From assembly GCA_016125495.1 (NCBI GenBank), contig WGLQ01000027.1:108583-172582 (forward strand): 64,000 nt of DNA, in the 5' to 3' direction. Below are positions 10,045 to 18,120 of this stretch, one piece after another. The translations under genes and the position numbers were made by a program. The notes under the pieces were generated by a model. The model was not told the origin of the DNA, ran no database searches, and saw nothing but the letters and a program-made list of their open reading frames with translations. The stretch is from Hyphomicrobiales bacterium. GTDB lineage: Bacteria; Pseudomonadota; Alphaproteobacteria; Rhizobiales; RI-29. Each line of letters begins with the position of its first letter. Within the stretch, counting starts at the first letter, position 1.

Positions 10045-10965
10045 ATGTCGAGGTTGCTCGTCGCCGCAGGTGGAAAATGGGATCCGGCCCTGCGTGATCT
10101 GGCCCCGGAGATCGAACTGCGGCGCACTGACGACATGGGCGACCCCTCGGCGATCGACTATGCGCTCGTCTGGATGCCGCCGGAGGGGCTCCTCGCCTCG
10201 CTGCCCAACCTCAAGGTGATCTTTTCCGCCGCGGCCGGCGTCGACCACATCCTGCGCGATCCGAGCCTGCCGCGCCATCTGCCCATCGTGCGCATGTCGG
10301 ACCCCTACCAGGGCGCCATGATGGCCGAATACGCGATCTACGCCGTCCTGCATTTTCACCGCTTCTTCGACGTCGTCGCGCGCAGCGAGGCCGAGCACCG
10401 CTGGGACGAGCAGCCGGTCATTTATACGCCTTCCAAGACCGTCGGCGTCCTCGGGCTCGGCGCCATCGGCCAGGAGGTTGCGCGCAGGTTCGCCCTGCTC
10501 GGATTTTCCGTGCGCGGCTGGGGTCGCACGCCGCGAATGATCGAAGGTCTGGCGACGCACCATGGCCCGGCCGGCCTCGCCGAGATGCTGCCGCTCTGCG
10601 ACTACGTCGTCTGCGCGCTGCCGCTGACGCCCGAGACGAAAGGTCTGATCGGCGCCGATTTCCTCTCCCGGATGCGGGCGGGCAGCGCGCTCGTCAACAT
10701 CGGTCGCGGCGGCCACGTTGTCGACGACGACCTCATTGCCGCGATCGACAGCGGCCACCTGCGTGGCGCGTTCCTCGATGTCACTTCGCCCGAACCGCTG
10801 CCGGCCGCTCACCCTTTCTGGTCCCATCCGCGAATCCGCATCACGCCCCACATGGCTGGCGAGTTGCATCCGCCGACGGCGGCCCGCTCCGTCATCGCCA
10901 ATATCCGACGGTTCGAAGCGGGCGAGCCGCTGTCGAATGTCTACGACGGCGATCGCGGCTATTGA
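10045..10965 (+). CDS. ghrA: D-isomer 2-hydroxyacid dehydrogenase, glyoxylate/hydroxypyruvate reductase A-like
   Basis: The 306-residue NAD(P)H-dependent enzyme has the GLGAIGQEVA nucleotide-binding motif, an active-site Arg in NIGRGGHVV, and the C-terminal HPFWSHPRIRITPHMAGE segment with the catalytic His typical of the GhrA branch. GhrA reduces glyoxylate to glycolate and hydroxypyruvate to glycerate. The ATG at 10045 follows AAGGAG at a good distance; a GTG at 9970 overlapping the ecm stop would add 25 poorly conserved residues. Co-orientation with ecm is suggestive because the ethylmalonyl-CoA pathway yields glyoxylate. Confidence 0.85.
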   Translation: MSRLLVAAGGKWDPALRDLAPEIELRRTDDMGDPSAIDYALVWMPPEGLLASLPNLKVIFSAAAGVDHILRDPSLPRHLPIVRMSDPYQGAMMAEYAIYAVLHFHRFFDVVARSEAEHRWDEQPVIYTPSKTVGVLGLGAIGQEVARRFALLGFSVRGWGRTPRMIEGLATHHGPAGLAEMLPLCDYVVCALPLTPETKGLIGADFLSRMRAGSALVNIGRGGHVVDDDLIAAIDSGHLRGAFLDVTSPEPLPAAHPFWSHPRIRITPHMAGELHPPTAARSVIANIRRFEAGEPLSNVYDGDRGY

Positions 10966-10975
10966 CGAGGCGCCT

Positions 10976-12151
10976 TCATTCGCCGAGTTCGGCGCGCACC
11001 CAGTCCTGGAAGCGCTTGACGAAGTATTCCTCCGGCATCAGCACGCCCTGCTCGAACGGCGCGGCGTGCAGACCGCGCTGATTGAGTTCGCTCACCGCCG
11101 CGTCCTGCTCCATGACGAGCTTTGCGAAATCGACCACGTTCGTCGTGTCATAGTCCGGATCGGCGAGTGTCTCGGGCGGGAAAAGCCATTCGGCGACGAG
11201 TTCGGTCTGCTCCGGCCCTTTCGGCAGCATGTGCACGATCCGCATGTGGTCGGGATATCCGGCGATGAACATGGAGGGCCAGATCGTCGCATAATGGTGT
11301 CCGCGCGCGAGATCCGCCGCCGAGAGGGATGGAATGACGCGGCCCTGCGCGCGTCCATCCATCGACCAGGTCTCGGCGCCCTCGCGCATCCCGCCCTTGT
11401 AGCGTGGGTCCGCGTCGTCCTGATGCTCGACCCAGTCCGGCAGGTCACGTGCGAGCATGATGCGCCGGGAATACATGGGCACGAGATCGACCAACTCGGG
11501 ATGCACATTCGGGCAGTGCAGGCACTCGTTGAAATTCTCCCAGAACGTCTTCCAGTTGCAGTTCATCACCGTGCGCCAGGTGTGCCCGACCACGAGATCC
11601 TCGAGCGGGAAATTGGCGAGGTTTTCGGCATCGCGCTGGAAAACGGTGCGCGCATCGAACGTGGCGTTCGCGTCGAGATTGATGAAGACCGAACCGCGCC
11701 ACTCCCCGAGCGCCACGGGAAACAGGGAATAATCGCCCTTGGAGAATCCCTCCGGCTCGCTGAACGAGGTCGTGCGCACCAGCCGCCCGTCGTCGGCCGC
11801 GAACGACCACTGATGATAAGGGCAGACGAGGAGCTTCGACTTGAGCCGGCCCTCGTGCTGTGTGCAGAGGAGCGAGCCGCGGTGCCGGCAACTGTTGTAG
11901 AAGGCCTTGAGCACCCCTTGCCCGTCGCGCAAGACGACGATGTTCTGGTCCCCGACCGTGAGCGTGCGATAGCAGAGCGGCTCGGCGAGCGCGGTGCTCC
12001 GGCACACGTACAACCAGCCGCGCCGCCAGATCGTGGCGAGTTCGCGGGCGTGGTGGGCCGGATCATGATACCAGCTCGCCGGCAACGACGGCTCGGCCCG
12101 CTTCAGGGCATTGTATTCGACATCCTTTTCCTGGATGCGGCGCTCGGACAT
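10976..12151 (-). CDS. Rieske non-heme iron oxygenase, alpha subunit
   Basis: The 391-residue product has a Rieske [2Fe-2S] motif (CRHRGSLLC, then CPYHQWSF) and a mononuclear iron site (ENFNECLHCPNVHPE with two His; a later Asp in VMEQDAA). The domain order and length resemble choline, glycine-betaine or carnitine monooxygenase alpha subunits more than aromatic-ring dioxygenases. The substrate is unknown, and no reductase or ferredoxin gene is adjacent. The ATG at 12151 is preceded by GGAGGG, which favours it over an in-frame start at 12181. It is convergent with the GhrA-like gene. Confidence 0.88.
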   Translation of the reverse strand: MSERRIQEKDVEYNALKRAEPSLPASWYHDPAHHARELATIWRRGWLYVCRSTALAEPLCYRTLTVGDQNIVVLRDGQGVLKAFYNSCRHRGSLLCTQHEGRLKSKLLVCPYHQWSFAADDGRLVRTTSFSEPEGFSKGDYSLFPVALGEWRGSVFINLDANATFDARTVFQRDAENLANFPLEDLVVGHTWRTVMNCNWKTFWENFNECLHCPNVHPELVDLVPMYSRRIMLARDLPDWVEHQDDADPRYKGGMREGAETWSMDGRAQGRVIPSLSAADLARGHHYATIWPSMFIAGYPDHMRIVHMLPKGPEQTELVAEWLFPPETLADPDYDTTNVVDFAKLVMEQDAAVSELNQRGLHAAPFEQGVLMPEEYFVKRFQDWVRAELGE

Positions 12152-12193
12152 CACGGCCCTCCAAAATGCTTGCCCGCCCATTCGTCCCGACGT

Positions 12194-12218
12194 GCGGCCG
12201 GCCGTTCCGGCCGGCCGC
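12194..12218 (-). terminator. GC-rich hairpin, probable terminator
   Basis: A perfect 11-bp stem (GCGGCCGGCCG) closes a three-base loop just after the stop of the LprI-like gene, read on the minus strand. It has no T-run, so termination may be factor-assisted. The hairpin lies between that gene and the Rieske gene and separates their transcripts, at least in part. Confidence 0.45.
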
Positions 12219-12220
12219 GC

Positions 12221-13150
12221 CTAGCAGCGCGCGAGCACTCCGTTCAGCTGCCTGCCCGAACAGAATATTCCGCCCCAGTGGTATCCAATGCGACCGCCCT
12301 GGAAGCGGATCCGGTACCAGTAGTAGCCATTCATCTCCACGCCCGAGTTCAGCAGGACGGTGATCGGCTCGCCTTCGCGCAGCGAGGCAACACGCGGGCG
12401 CTCGATATATGGCCCCTCGCGCACGATGCCACCATAGGAGCGGCCCGGCATCGGCATGAGGTTGTTCTCGTCCACCACGACCTGGGCGATGCAGCCGTCT
12501 GTTTCGGGCACCTGTACGAAGCCCGGTCCGCAGGGATCCTCGCCATCGACGTTCGCGTTGCGCTGGCAGCGCCCGTTGACCAGTTCGAAGCCGACCGGGC
12601 ACTGGTCGCCCTGCCCGCCGTTCTGGTTGCCGGCATAGCCGCCACCGCCGCCCGCATAACCGCCGCTGCCTCCGCCGCCGCCGGCGTAGCCTCCTCCGTT
12701 GCCCCAACCGCCCGCCGAGCCACCCGACGAACCACCGTTGTCGTATGAACCACCCGCCGACCCGCTGTTGTCGTAAGAACCGCCATCGGCCTGTGTGTCG
12801 CCGCTCGAGCCGTCTCCGCCCTCGAGCTGCGCGATGCGCTCGTCATAGGCGTTCGCGATGCAGATCACATCGTTGCGGCAGGCGTTGCGCGAGATCAGCC
12901 AGCCACGCTGCTCGTTTCTGAGATTGCGTAGCGCGGCGCCATGGAATTGTGCCCCGAACTGCTCGTAGACCACGTTGAGGATACGATCCAGGCGGATCAG
13001 AAATCCATGCCGGCAGATGGTTCGCTCCGCCGCACCCTGCGGATTATCGCAGAAGTCGGCGGCGCGCGCCGGAGCGGGCGCCAATCCGAGCAGCACGAGC
13101 ACGAAGAACGCACCGGCTGGTGCAGCCCACGGTCTGCGCACAATACCCAT
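12221..13150 (-). CDS. Secreted LprI-like protein with Gly-rich linker and SH3-like C-terminus
   Basis: The product has 309 residues. A signal peptide ends near ARAADFC. An LprI/MliC-type lysozyme-inhibitor-like domain follows, with paired cysteines (FCDNPQGAAERTICR and RNACRNDVICIANAYDERI). Next is a long Gly/Ser/Tyr/Asn linker of repeated units such as GGSYDNGGS and GGYAGGGGG, then a Cys-containing segment (QCPVGFELVNGRC). The C-terminal region (LREGEPITVLLNSGVEMNGYYWYRI) resembles an SH3-type fold. It is probably periplasmic or surface-exposed. The ATG at 13150 directly precedes the signal peptide. The role is inferred only from the domain type. Confidence 0.72.
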   Translation of the reverse strand: MGIVRRPWAAPAGAFFVLVLLGLAPAPARAADFCDNPQGAAERTICRHGFLIRLDRILNVVYEQFGAQFHGAALRNLRNEQRGWLISRNACRNDVICIANAYDERIAQLEGGDGSSGDTQADGGSYDNSGSAGGSYDNGGSSGGSAGGWGNGGGYAGGGGGSGGYAGGGGGYAGNQNGGQGDQCPVGFELVNGRCQRNANVDGEDPCGPGFVQVPETDGCIAQVVVDENNLMPMPGRSYGGIVREGPYIERPRVASLREGEPITVLLNSGVEMNGYYWYRIRFQGGRIGYHWGGIFCSGRQLNGVLARC

Positions 13151-13292
13151 TTGCCTTCTCCCTGCGGGGGTGGCGATTGCTTCGGCGCTCCGCCGGTCGC
13201 CGTCCCGAGACGACTTCGCCGCCAGTTGACCACCACGCCGCACGGCGCGCAATCCCCCTGCCCGGCCCAGCGCTCGGACCCGGTGCGCAGCG

Positions 13293-13322
13293 AAAAAAAA
13301 GGCACCCCCGGCGGGGGTGCCC
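13293..13322 (-). terminator. Rho-independent terminator of the glyoxalase gene
   Basis: Read on the minus strand, a GGCACCCCCGC / GGGGGTGCC hairpin (13301-13321) is followed by a run of eight T (13300 down to 13293). It lies 28 bp downstream of the glyoxalase stop at 13350 and is the clearest intrinsic terminator in the window. Confidence 0.88.
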
Positions 13323-13349
13323 CGTCATGCCCGACCTATGCGACCCGCT

Positions 13350-13805
13350 TCAGCGCTTGTCGCCCTTCTCGGCGTCGTCGTCGTCGTCATCCTCGTCGTC
13401 GTACTCGTCGTCGTCGAAGTCGTCGTCGTCGATGTGCTCCGAAGTCATCAATCCGATCGCCGCGCCGGTTGCGTCCGACACGACGGCCATCCGACCGACC
13501 CCGTCGACATCGAAAGCCTCCCGAAGCACGGTGCCACCGGCTGCCTTGACGCTCTCGATGCGGCTGTCGACGTCGTCCACCTCGAGGTAGCTGAACCAGT
13601 GCGAGGGCGTTCCAGCCGGCAGATTGGCCGGCATCTGCATGATGCCCGCCACGGCCTCGTCGCCCATCACCGCGACCCAATAGCTGCCGCCGTCGGGCAT
13701 CAGCATGCGATCGTATTCCCAGCCCACGGCCTCGGCGTAAAAGGCCTTGGCCCGCTCGACGTCGTGGGTGATCAGTTCATTCCAGCTGAATGTCGCATGA
13801 ATCAT
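13350..13805 (-). CDS. VOC/glyoxalase-family protein with acidic tail
   Basis: The 151-residue product has two VOC half-repeats (ATFSWNELITHDVERAKAFY, then PSHWFSYLEVDDVDSRIES) of the glyoxalase/bleomycin-resistance/dioxygenase superfamily. It resembles the subgroup of small putative glyoxalases with WNEL near the N-terminus. The last 26 residues are almost wholly Asp/Glu (for example DDDDFDDDEYDDEDDDDDD) and end in KGDKR, which is not part of the VOC fold. The reaction is unknown. The ATG at 13805 is the natural start. The gene has its own terminator. Confidence 0.85.
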   Translation of the reverse strand: MIHATFSWNELITHDVERAKAFYAEAVGWEYDRMLMPDGGSYWVAVMGDEAVAGIMQMPANLPAGTPSHWFSYLEVDDVDSRIESVKAAGGTVLREAFDVDGVGRMAVVSDATGAAIGLMTSEHIDDDDFDDDEYDDEDDDDDDAEKGDKR

Positions 13806-14045
13806 GGACACGCTCCTCGTTGAAATCGTTAGGCGGCCTCGCCCGTGACGGCGCGCCGCGGCGCGCGCGACCCTACGCCTCCGGGCAGCGACACCCAAGG
13901 GAATTCTAGCGATACCCGGCACCGCCGGCGCGCGCGCCCTCTCGCACCTCGGGCAAGGGGTGCGCACCCGGCACGGCTCGGCTATGGAGGGGCGCCGTAG
14001 GGAGCACCATGCCCTCCACGCCCCGCGCTTTTGGATCTCTCCGCG

Positions 14046-14999
14046 ATGCTCGCCGAAACGCTGTCCGAGGTTCTTTCGACGGTGACACCGGTCTTCGGTC
14101 TCATCGCGCTCGGCTATGCGAGCGCGCGCACCGGTCTCCTCGCGGCCTCCGCCGGCGCCGGCCTTTCCGCCTTCGTCTTCACCATCGCGATGCCGGCCCT
14201 GCTGTTCCGCACCCTCGCGACGGTCGAGGCGCCGCCTGCCGATCAGGTCCTTCTGCTCGTCGGCTACATGAGCGCGGTGGCGGCGACCTGGCTCATCGCC
14301 AGCCTCGTATCGCTCTTCGTCCTGCGGCGGCCGCCGTCCGACAGCGCCGCCATCTCCATGGCCGCGGCCTTCGGCAACACCGTGATGCTCGGCATTCCGC
14401 TGGTTCTCGGCCATTTCGGCGAAGCCGCCCTGGCCCCGCTCGCGGCCATCATCGCCATCCACGCGCCGTTGCTCTGGCTCGCCGCGACGCTGCAGATCAC
14501 TTGGACGACACCGCGCGCGGCGACCTCGACGATGGAGACGCTGCTCGCGCTCACGCGCGATCTCGCCCGCAACCCGATCATCCTCGGCATTGTCCTCGGC
14601 TCGCTCTATGGCCAGACCGGCCTGCCGATCCCCGGCGTCGCCGACAAGCTTCTCGCGCTCCTGGCCGCAGCCGGCGTGCCCGGCGCGCTATTTGCCCTCG
14701 GTATGAGTCTGGCGCAGTATTCCCTCACGGCGCAACCGGCGAGCCTACTGGCCACGACCGCGATCAAGCTCGTCATGATGCCCGCCCTCGCCTGGCTGAT
14801 CGCCGGTCCGCTGCTCGGCCTCGCGCCCCTCTGGATCGGCGTCATCGTGCTGCTCGCGGCGGTCCCGACCGGCGCCAATGCCTACCTATTTGCGAGCAAG
14901 CACGAGTGCGCGGTAGGCACCGTCTCGGGTGCCATCGCATTGGGCACTCTGATCTCGTTCGCCACCATCTCGGCACTTCTCGTGCTGCTGTCGCCCTGA
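14046..14999 (+). CDS. AEC (auxin efflux carrier) family transporter
   Basis: The product has about 317 residues with ten predicted membrane helices in two five-helix repeats. It has the family pattern of an N-terminal PVFGLIALGYASARTGLL, a mid-protein FGNTVMLGIPLVL with the conserved Gly-Asn, and a C-terminal VPTGANAYLFA. Bacterial members export organic acids such as malate or malonate; the substrate here is unknown. The ATG at 14046 is preferred over a TTG at 14031. Confidence 0.88.
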   Translation: MLAETLSEVLSTVTPVFGLIALGYASARTGLLAASAGAGLSAFVFTIAMPALLFRTLATVEAPPADQVLLLVGYMSAVAATWLIASLVSLFVLRRPPSDSAAISMAAAFGNTVMLGIPLVLGHFGEAALAPLAAIIAIHAPLLWLAATLQITWTTPRAATSTMETLLALTRDLARNPIILGIVLGSLYGQTGLPIPGVADKLLALLAAAGVPGALFALGMSLAQYSLTAQPASLLATTAIKLVMMPALAWLIAGPLLGLAPLWIGVIVLLAAVPTGANAYLFASKHECAVGTVSGAIALGTLISFATISALLVLLSP

Positions 15000-15010
15000 C
15001 GTCGAGGGCC

Positions 15011-15508
15011 TCAGGCGGCGACGGGCTCTTCCACGTCGCAGCCGGCAGCGAACGGCCCGTCGCGGACCACCGCACGGGCGGAGCCACCCACTCGGATGCG
15101 CTCCATCTCCGAGCGGATATCTCCGATGGCGAGTTCGACGTAGTCGAGCTTGGCCGCCGCCTCGATATGGCAGCGACCGGCGGTGCGCGAGCGCTCGGCC
15201 GCGCGCGCGACGTGCTGCTCCAGCTTGCCCAGTTGCGCGCGCGGCGTCAGGACCGGCGGCTCGCCATGAGGCACGACCATCGGCACGCTCACGGCCTGGC
15301 CGTCCTTGCGGCGCCGCAGCCCGGCGCCCGCCTCCATGATCCGCCGCCGGGCCGCATCCCAGAACGCCGCGATCGCCCGCGATGCCCGAACCAAGCGCAC
15401 CCGGATGGGATCGCCGACAAGCAGGCCGACCAGCGCCGCCGCGATCAGGAGGGAAAAGCATGACCAGAGCCCGGCCGGAGCGGCGTTCGATCTGAGGCGT
15501 TCGGACAT
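15011..15508 (-). CDS. Hypothetical membrane-anchored protein
   Basis: The 165-residue product has one N-terminal hydrophobic helix (LWSCFSLLIAAALVGLLVG) followed by a charged, probably helical cytoplasmic part. I do not recognise a family. It lies downstream of gluQ on the same strand, about 100 bp away, and converges with the AEC transporter gene. Confidence 0.55.
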   Translation of the reverse strand: MSERLRSNAAPAGLWSCFSLLIAAALVGLLVGDPIRVRLVRASRAIAAFWDAARRRIMEAGAGLRRRKDGQAVSVPMVVPHGEPPVLTPRAQLGKLEQHVARAAERSRTAGRCHIEAAAKLDYVELAIGDIRSEMERIRVGGSARAVVRDGPFAAGCDVEEPVAA

Positions 15509-15607
15509 GCGATGGTATTCCAGTTCACTCGTCGATCGGGATGGCGCCGGATGGATTCGGCTACCGCTTCGAGAGAACTTCGTCCGGAATTGTTAAAATA
15601 CTGTTGT

Positions 15608-16645
15608 TCAATGTTTTTCGTGATAACTCTCCGGCGTCGGCCAACCGACCGCACCGTCACCCGCGCCAGCGGCGAGGTGCATGCCAATCGCGGCCTCACA
15701 GAGCGCGCGAATTTCCTCCACCGTGACGCCGGCCCGCCGGAGGCTCGCGAGACTCCGGTCGCCCGCGCTCTTCGATAGTTTTCGTCCACTATCGTCCCTG
15801 AGGAGACCATGATGATGATAGATCGGCGGCGTGATCCCGAGCAGCGCCTGCAGCAGTCGGTGGAGATCGGTCGCCCGCTCGAGGTCGGCGCCGCGCGTGA
15901 CGTGCGTGATCCCTTGCGCCGCATCGTCGACGACCACGGCGAGATGATAGCTCGTTGGAGTGTCACGGCGCACGATGATCGCATCTCCCCAGATGGCGGG
16001 ATCGGCCGGCCGTTGCCATGACTTTCCTTCCGCATCGAAGCTTTCGATCATCAGCGGCCACGACCCGCGCTGACGCGCCGCCGCGATCGCCTTCCCCATG
16101 TCGATACGCCAGGCCGGACGATCACCGCGCGCGAGTCGCTCTTCGATCTCGCCGGGTGTCAGCTGGCGGTCGCCCCCCGGGTAGTGCGGCTGGCCATCGG
16201 GGTCCACCGGCCAGCTCTCGGCGCGCAACGAGGCCTGCGCGGTTGCCTCGTCCACCGCGGACCGAACCTCACCGCGGCTCTGGAAGCTCGCATAGAGGAG
16301 GCCCGCCCCCTCGAGCCGTCCCGCCGCCTCGCCATAGAGCGCAAAGCGCTCCGACTGGCGCACCACCTCGCCCGACCAGGCGAGCCCGAGCCAGGTGAGG
16401 TCATCCATGATGCCGCGAACATAGGCCTCGCGCGTGCGCACAGTATCGATGTCCTCGATCCGCAGCAGAACCTCGCCGCCGAGCCGATCGGCGAAGGTCC
16501 AGGTAACGAGCGCGGAAAGAGCATGGCCGGCGTGCAATGGGCCGTTCGGGCTCGGCGCGAACCGGAGGCGAGGGCGCCGCGCTCCATCCGGCGAGCCTTG
16601 CGCTGGCCTCGCGTTCTTGGGAACAGTCTCCCGGCCCTTCGTCAC
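15608..16645 (-). CDS. gluQ: Glutamyl-Q tRNA(Asp) synthetase
   Basis: The product has 345 residues. It carries the class I aminoacyl-tRNA synthetase signatures FAPSPNGPLHAGHA (HIGH-like) near residue 31 and KLSKS near residue 292, but no anticodon-binding domain. That fits GluQRS, which attaches glutamate to queuosine in tRNA-Asp. The insert that binds zinc through cysteines in the E. coli protein lacks them here (YASFQSRGEV), as in some family members. It is divergent from the AlkA-like gene across 95 bp. Confidence 0.9.
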   Translation of the reverse strand: MTKGRETVPKNARPAQGSPDGARRPRLRFAPSPNGPLHAGHALSALVTWTFADRLGGEVLLRIEDIDTVRTREAYVRGIMDDLTWLGLAWSGEVVRQSERFALYGEAAGRLEGAGLLYASFQSRGEVRSAVDEATAQASLRAESWPVDPDGQPHYPGGDRQLTPGEIEERLARGDRPAWRIDMGKAIAAARQRGSWPLMIESFDAEGKSWQRPADPAIWGDAIIVRRDTPTSYHLAVVVDDAAQGITHVTRGADLERATDLHRLLQALLGITPPIYHHHGLLRDDSGRKLSKSAGDRSLASLRRAGVTVEEIRALCEAAIGMHLAAGAGDGAVGWPTPESYHEKH

Positions 16646-16740
16646 GTCACGCCTCCGGATCGCCGTCCGGGCGTTGCATCGATCGAGCCCTCATCGGAAC
16701 CGGAGCCCATCGCTTGCAGCCGCCCGCAACCATCGAGACC

Positions 16741-17397
16741 ATGGCCGACATCGAGGTCGGCGTGAAGGCGCTGGCGGCGCACTGCCCTGCCATGGCACGC
16801 GCGTGGCGCGTCGCCGGACTGCCACCGCTGCGCCGTGACGCCGGCGGTTTCGAGGGGCTCGTTCGGATCGTCATCGGCCAGCAGGTCTCGACCGCGAGCG
16901 CGCGGGCGATCCATGCGCGGTTCGCGAATGCCCTCCAACCCCTGACGCCTGGGACGGTACGATCCGCGACCGACGACGAACTGCGCGCCGTCGGACTGAG
17001 CCGTCCCAAGATCGCGACCATCCGCGCCGTGGCTGAGGCTTTCGCGACGGGCGCTATTGCGGCGGACGATCTGGCTGGGCTCGGGGAGGACGAATTGCGC
17101 CGCCGCCTGCTGGCGATCCATGGCATCGGGCCGTGGAGTTGCGACATCTACCTCCTGTTCGGGCTCGGGCGTGTCGACGCATTCGCGCCGGGCGACCTCG
17201 CGCTGCAGGTGGCGGCGGGCGAACTGTTCGATCTCGAAACCCGCCCGGACGCGCGGGCCCTCGCTCTGTTGTCCGAACGCTGGCGCCCGTGGCGCGGAGT
17301 CGCCGCGCGGTTGCTCTGGGCTTACTATGGCAAACGGCGAGAGGGTGCGGCCACCGCCACCGAGGCGCAGGAGATCGCCCCGGGCATGCCGATCTAG
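16741..17397 (+). CDS. DNA-3-methyladenine glycosylase II-like protein
   Basis: The 218-residue HhH-GPD glycosylase has the helix-hairpin-helix (LLAIHGIGPWSCDIYLL) followed by the catalytic Asp152 in APGDLAL. It removes alkylated purines in base-excision repair. It corresponds to the catalytic core of AlkA without the N-terminal extra domain of the E. coli protein. The ATG at 16741 is used; the longer frame from 16537 runs antisense to gluQ. It may be first in an operon with the three genes that follow. Confidence 0.87.
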   Translation: MADIEVGVKALAAHCPAMARAWRVAGLPPLRRDAGGFEGLVRIVIGQQVSTASARAIHARFANALQPLTPGTVRSATDDELRAVGLSRPKIATIRAVAEAFATGAIAADDLAGLGEDELRRRLLAIHGIGPWSCDIYLLFGLGRVDAFAPGDLALQVAAGELFDLETRPDARALALLSERWRPWRGVAARLLWAYYGKRREGAATATEAQEIAPGMPI

Positions 17398-17430
17398 AAC
17401 GACCAGCGCGAGGGGAGGCGCGGCGAGCCG

Positions 17431-18120
17431 ATGACCAAGGCAACTCTGGACGGGCCGCGCTTCGGGCCCTCGAACGGCGGCCCGCCGCGCCACCTCGTCG
17501 TGCTCCTTCACGGCTACGGCGCGAACGGCGACGATCTGATCGCGCTCGCTCCCCCGCTCGCCGAGGCACTGCCGGACACTGTGTTCGTTGCGCCAGACGC
17601 GCCGGAGCGCCTGCCGTTCGAGGTGTTCGGCGGGCGCCAGTGGTTCGCTCTCTCGGACCTTTCGCCGCGTGAGATCGCGGCCGGTTCCGCCGCTGCCACT
17701 CCACCGCTCGAGGCGTTCCTTTCTGCCGAGTTGGCCCGCTGGAGCCTGCCGCCCGGAGCGCTCGCCCTCGTCGGATTTTCCCAGGGCACCATCATGGCCC
17801 TGCACGCCGGGTTACGCCGCACCGTCGCCCCGGCCGCCATCGTCGGCTTTTCGGGCGCCCTCGCCGCTCCCGACCGGCTTGCCGGCGAAATCCGTGCCCG
17901 TCCGCCGGTTCTCCTCGTTCACGGCGCCCTCGACGATGTGATCCCGGCGGCCGCGAGCGGGCTCGCCGCCCGCGTTCTCGAAGGCCTCGGCGTCGCAGTC
18001 GAAACGCGCATCCGCCCGTCGCTCGGCCACGGCATCGACCCCGAGGGCCTAGAGCTGGCGCGCGCCTTCCTCGCCCGCGCGCTCGGCAGGGCTCCCGAGG
18101 GACCGGAGCAAGCCGAATGA
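17431..18120 (+). CDS. Phospholipase/carboxylesterase-family alpha/beta hydrolase
   Basis: The 229-residue product has the carboxylesterase/acyl-protein-thioesterase pattern: VVLLHGYGANGDD near the start, nucleophile Ser117 in GFSQGT, an acid in HGALDDVIP and His in SLGHGID. It is a cytoplasmic esterase acting on short acyl esters or thioesters, of unknown substrate. Its stop overlaps the start of the B12 mutase-like gene (ATGA at 18117-18120). The two are therefore translationally coupled, and a shared pathway is likely. Confidence 0.87.
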   Translation: MTKATLDGPRFGPSNGGPPRHLVVLLHGYGANGDDLIALAPPLAEALPDTVFVAPDAPERLPFEVFGGRQWFALSDLSPREIAAGSAAATPPLEAFLSAELARWSLPPGALALVGFSQGTIMALHAGLRRTVAPAAIVGFSGALAAPDRLAGEIRARPPVLLVHGALDDVIPAAASGLAARVLEGLGVAVETRIRPSLGHGIDPEGLELARAFLARALGRAPEGPEQAE

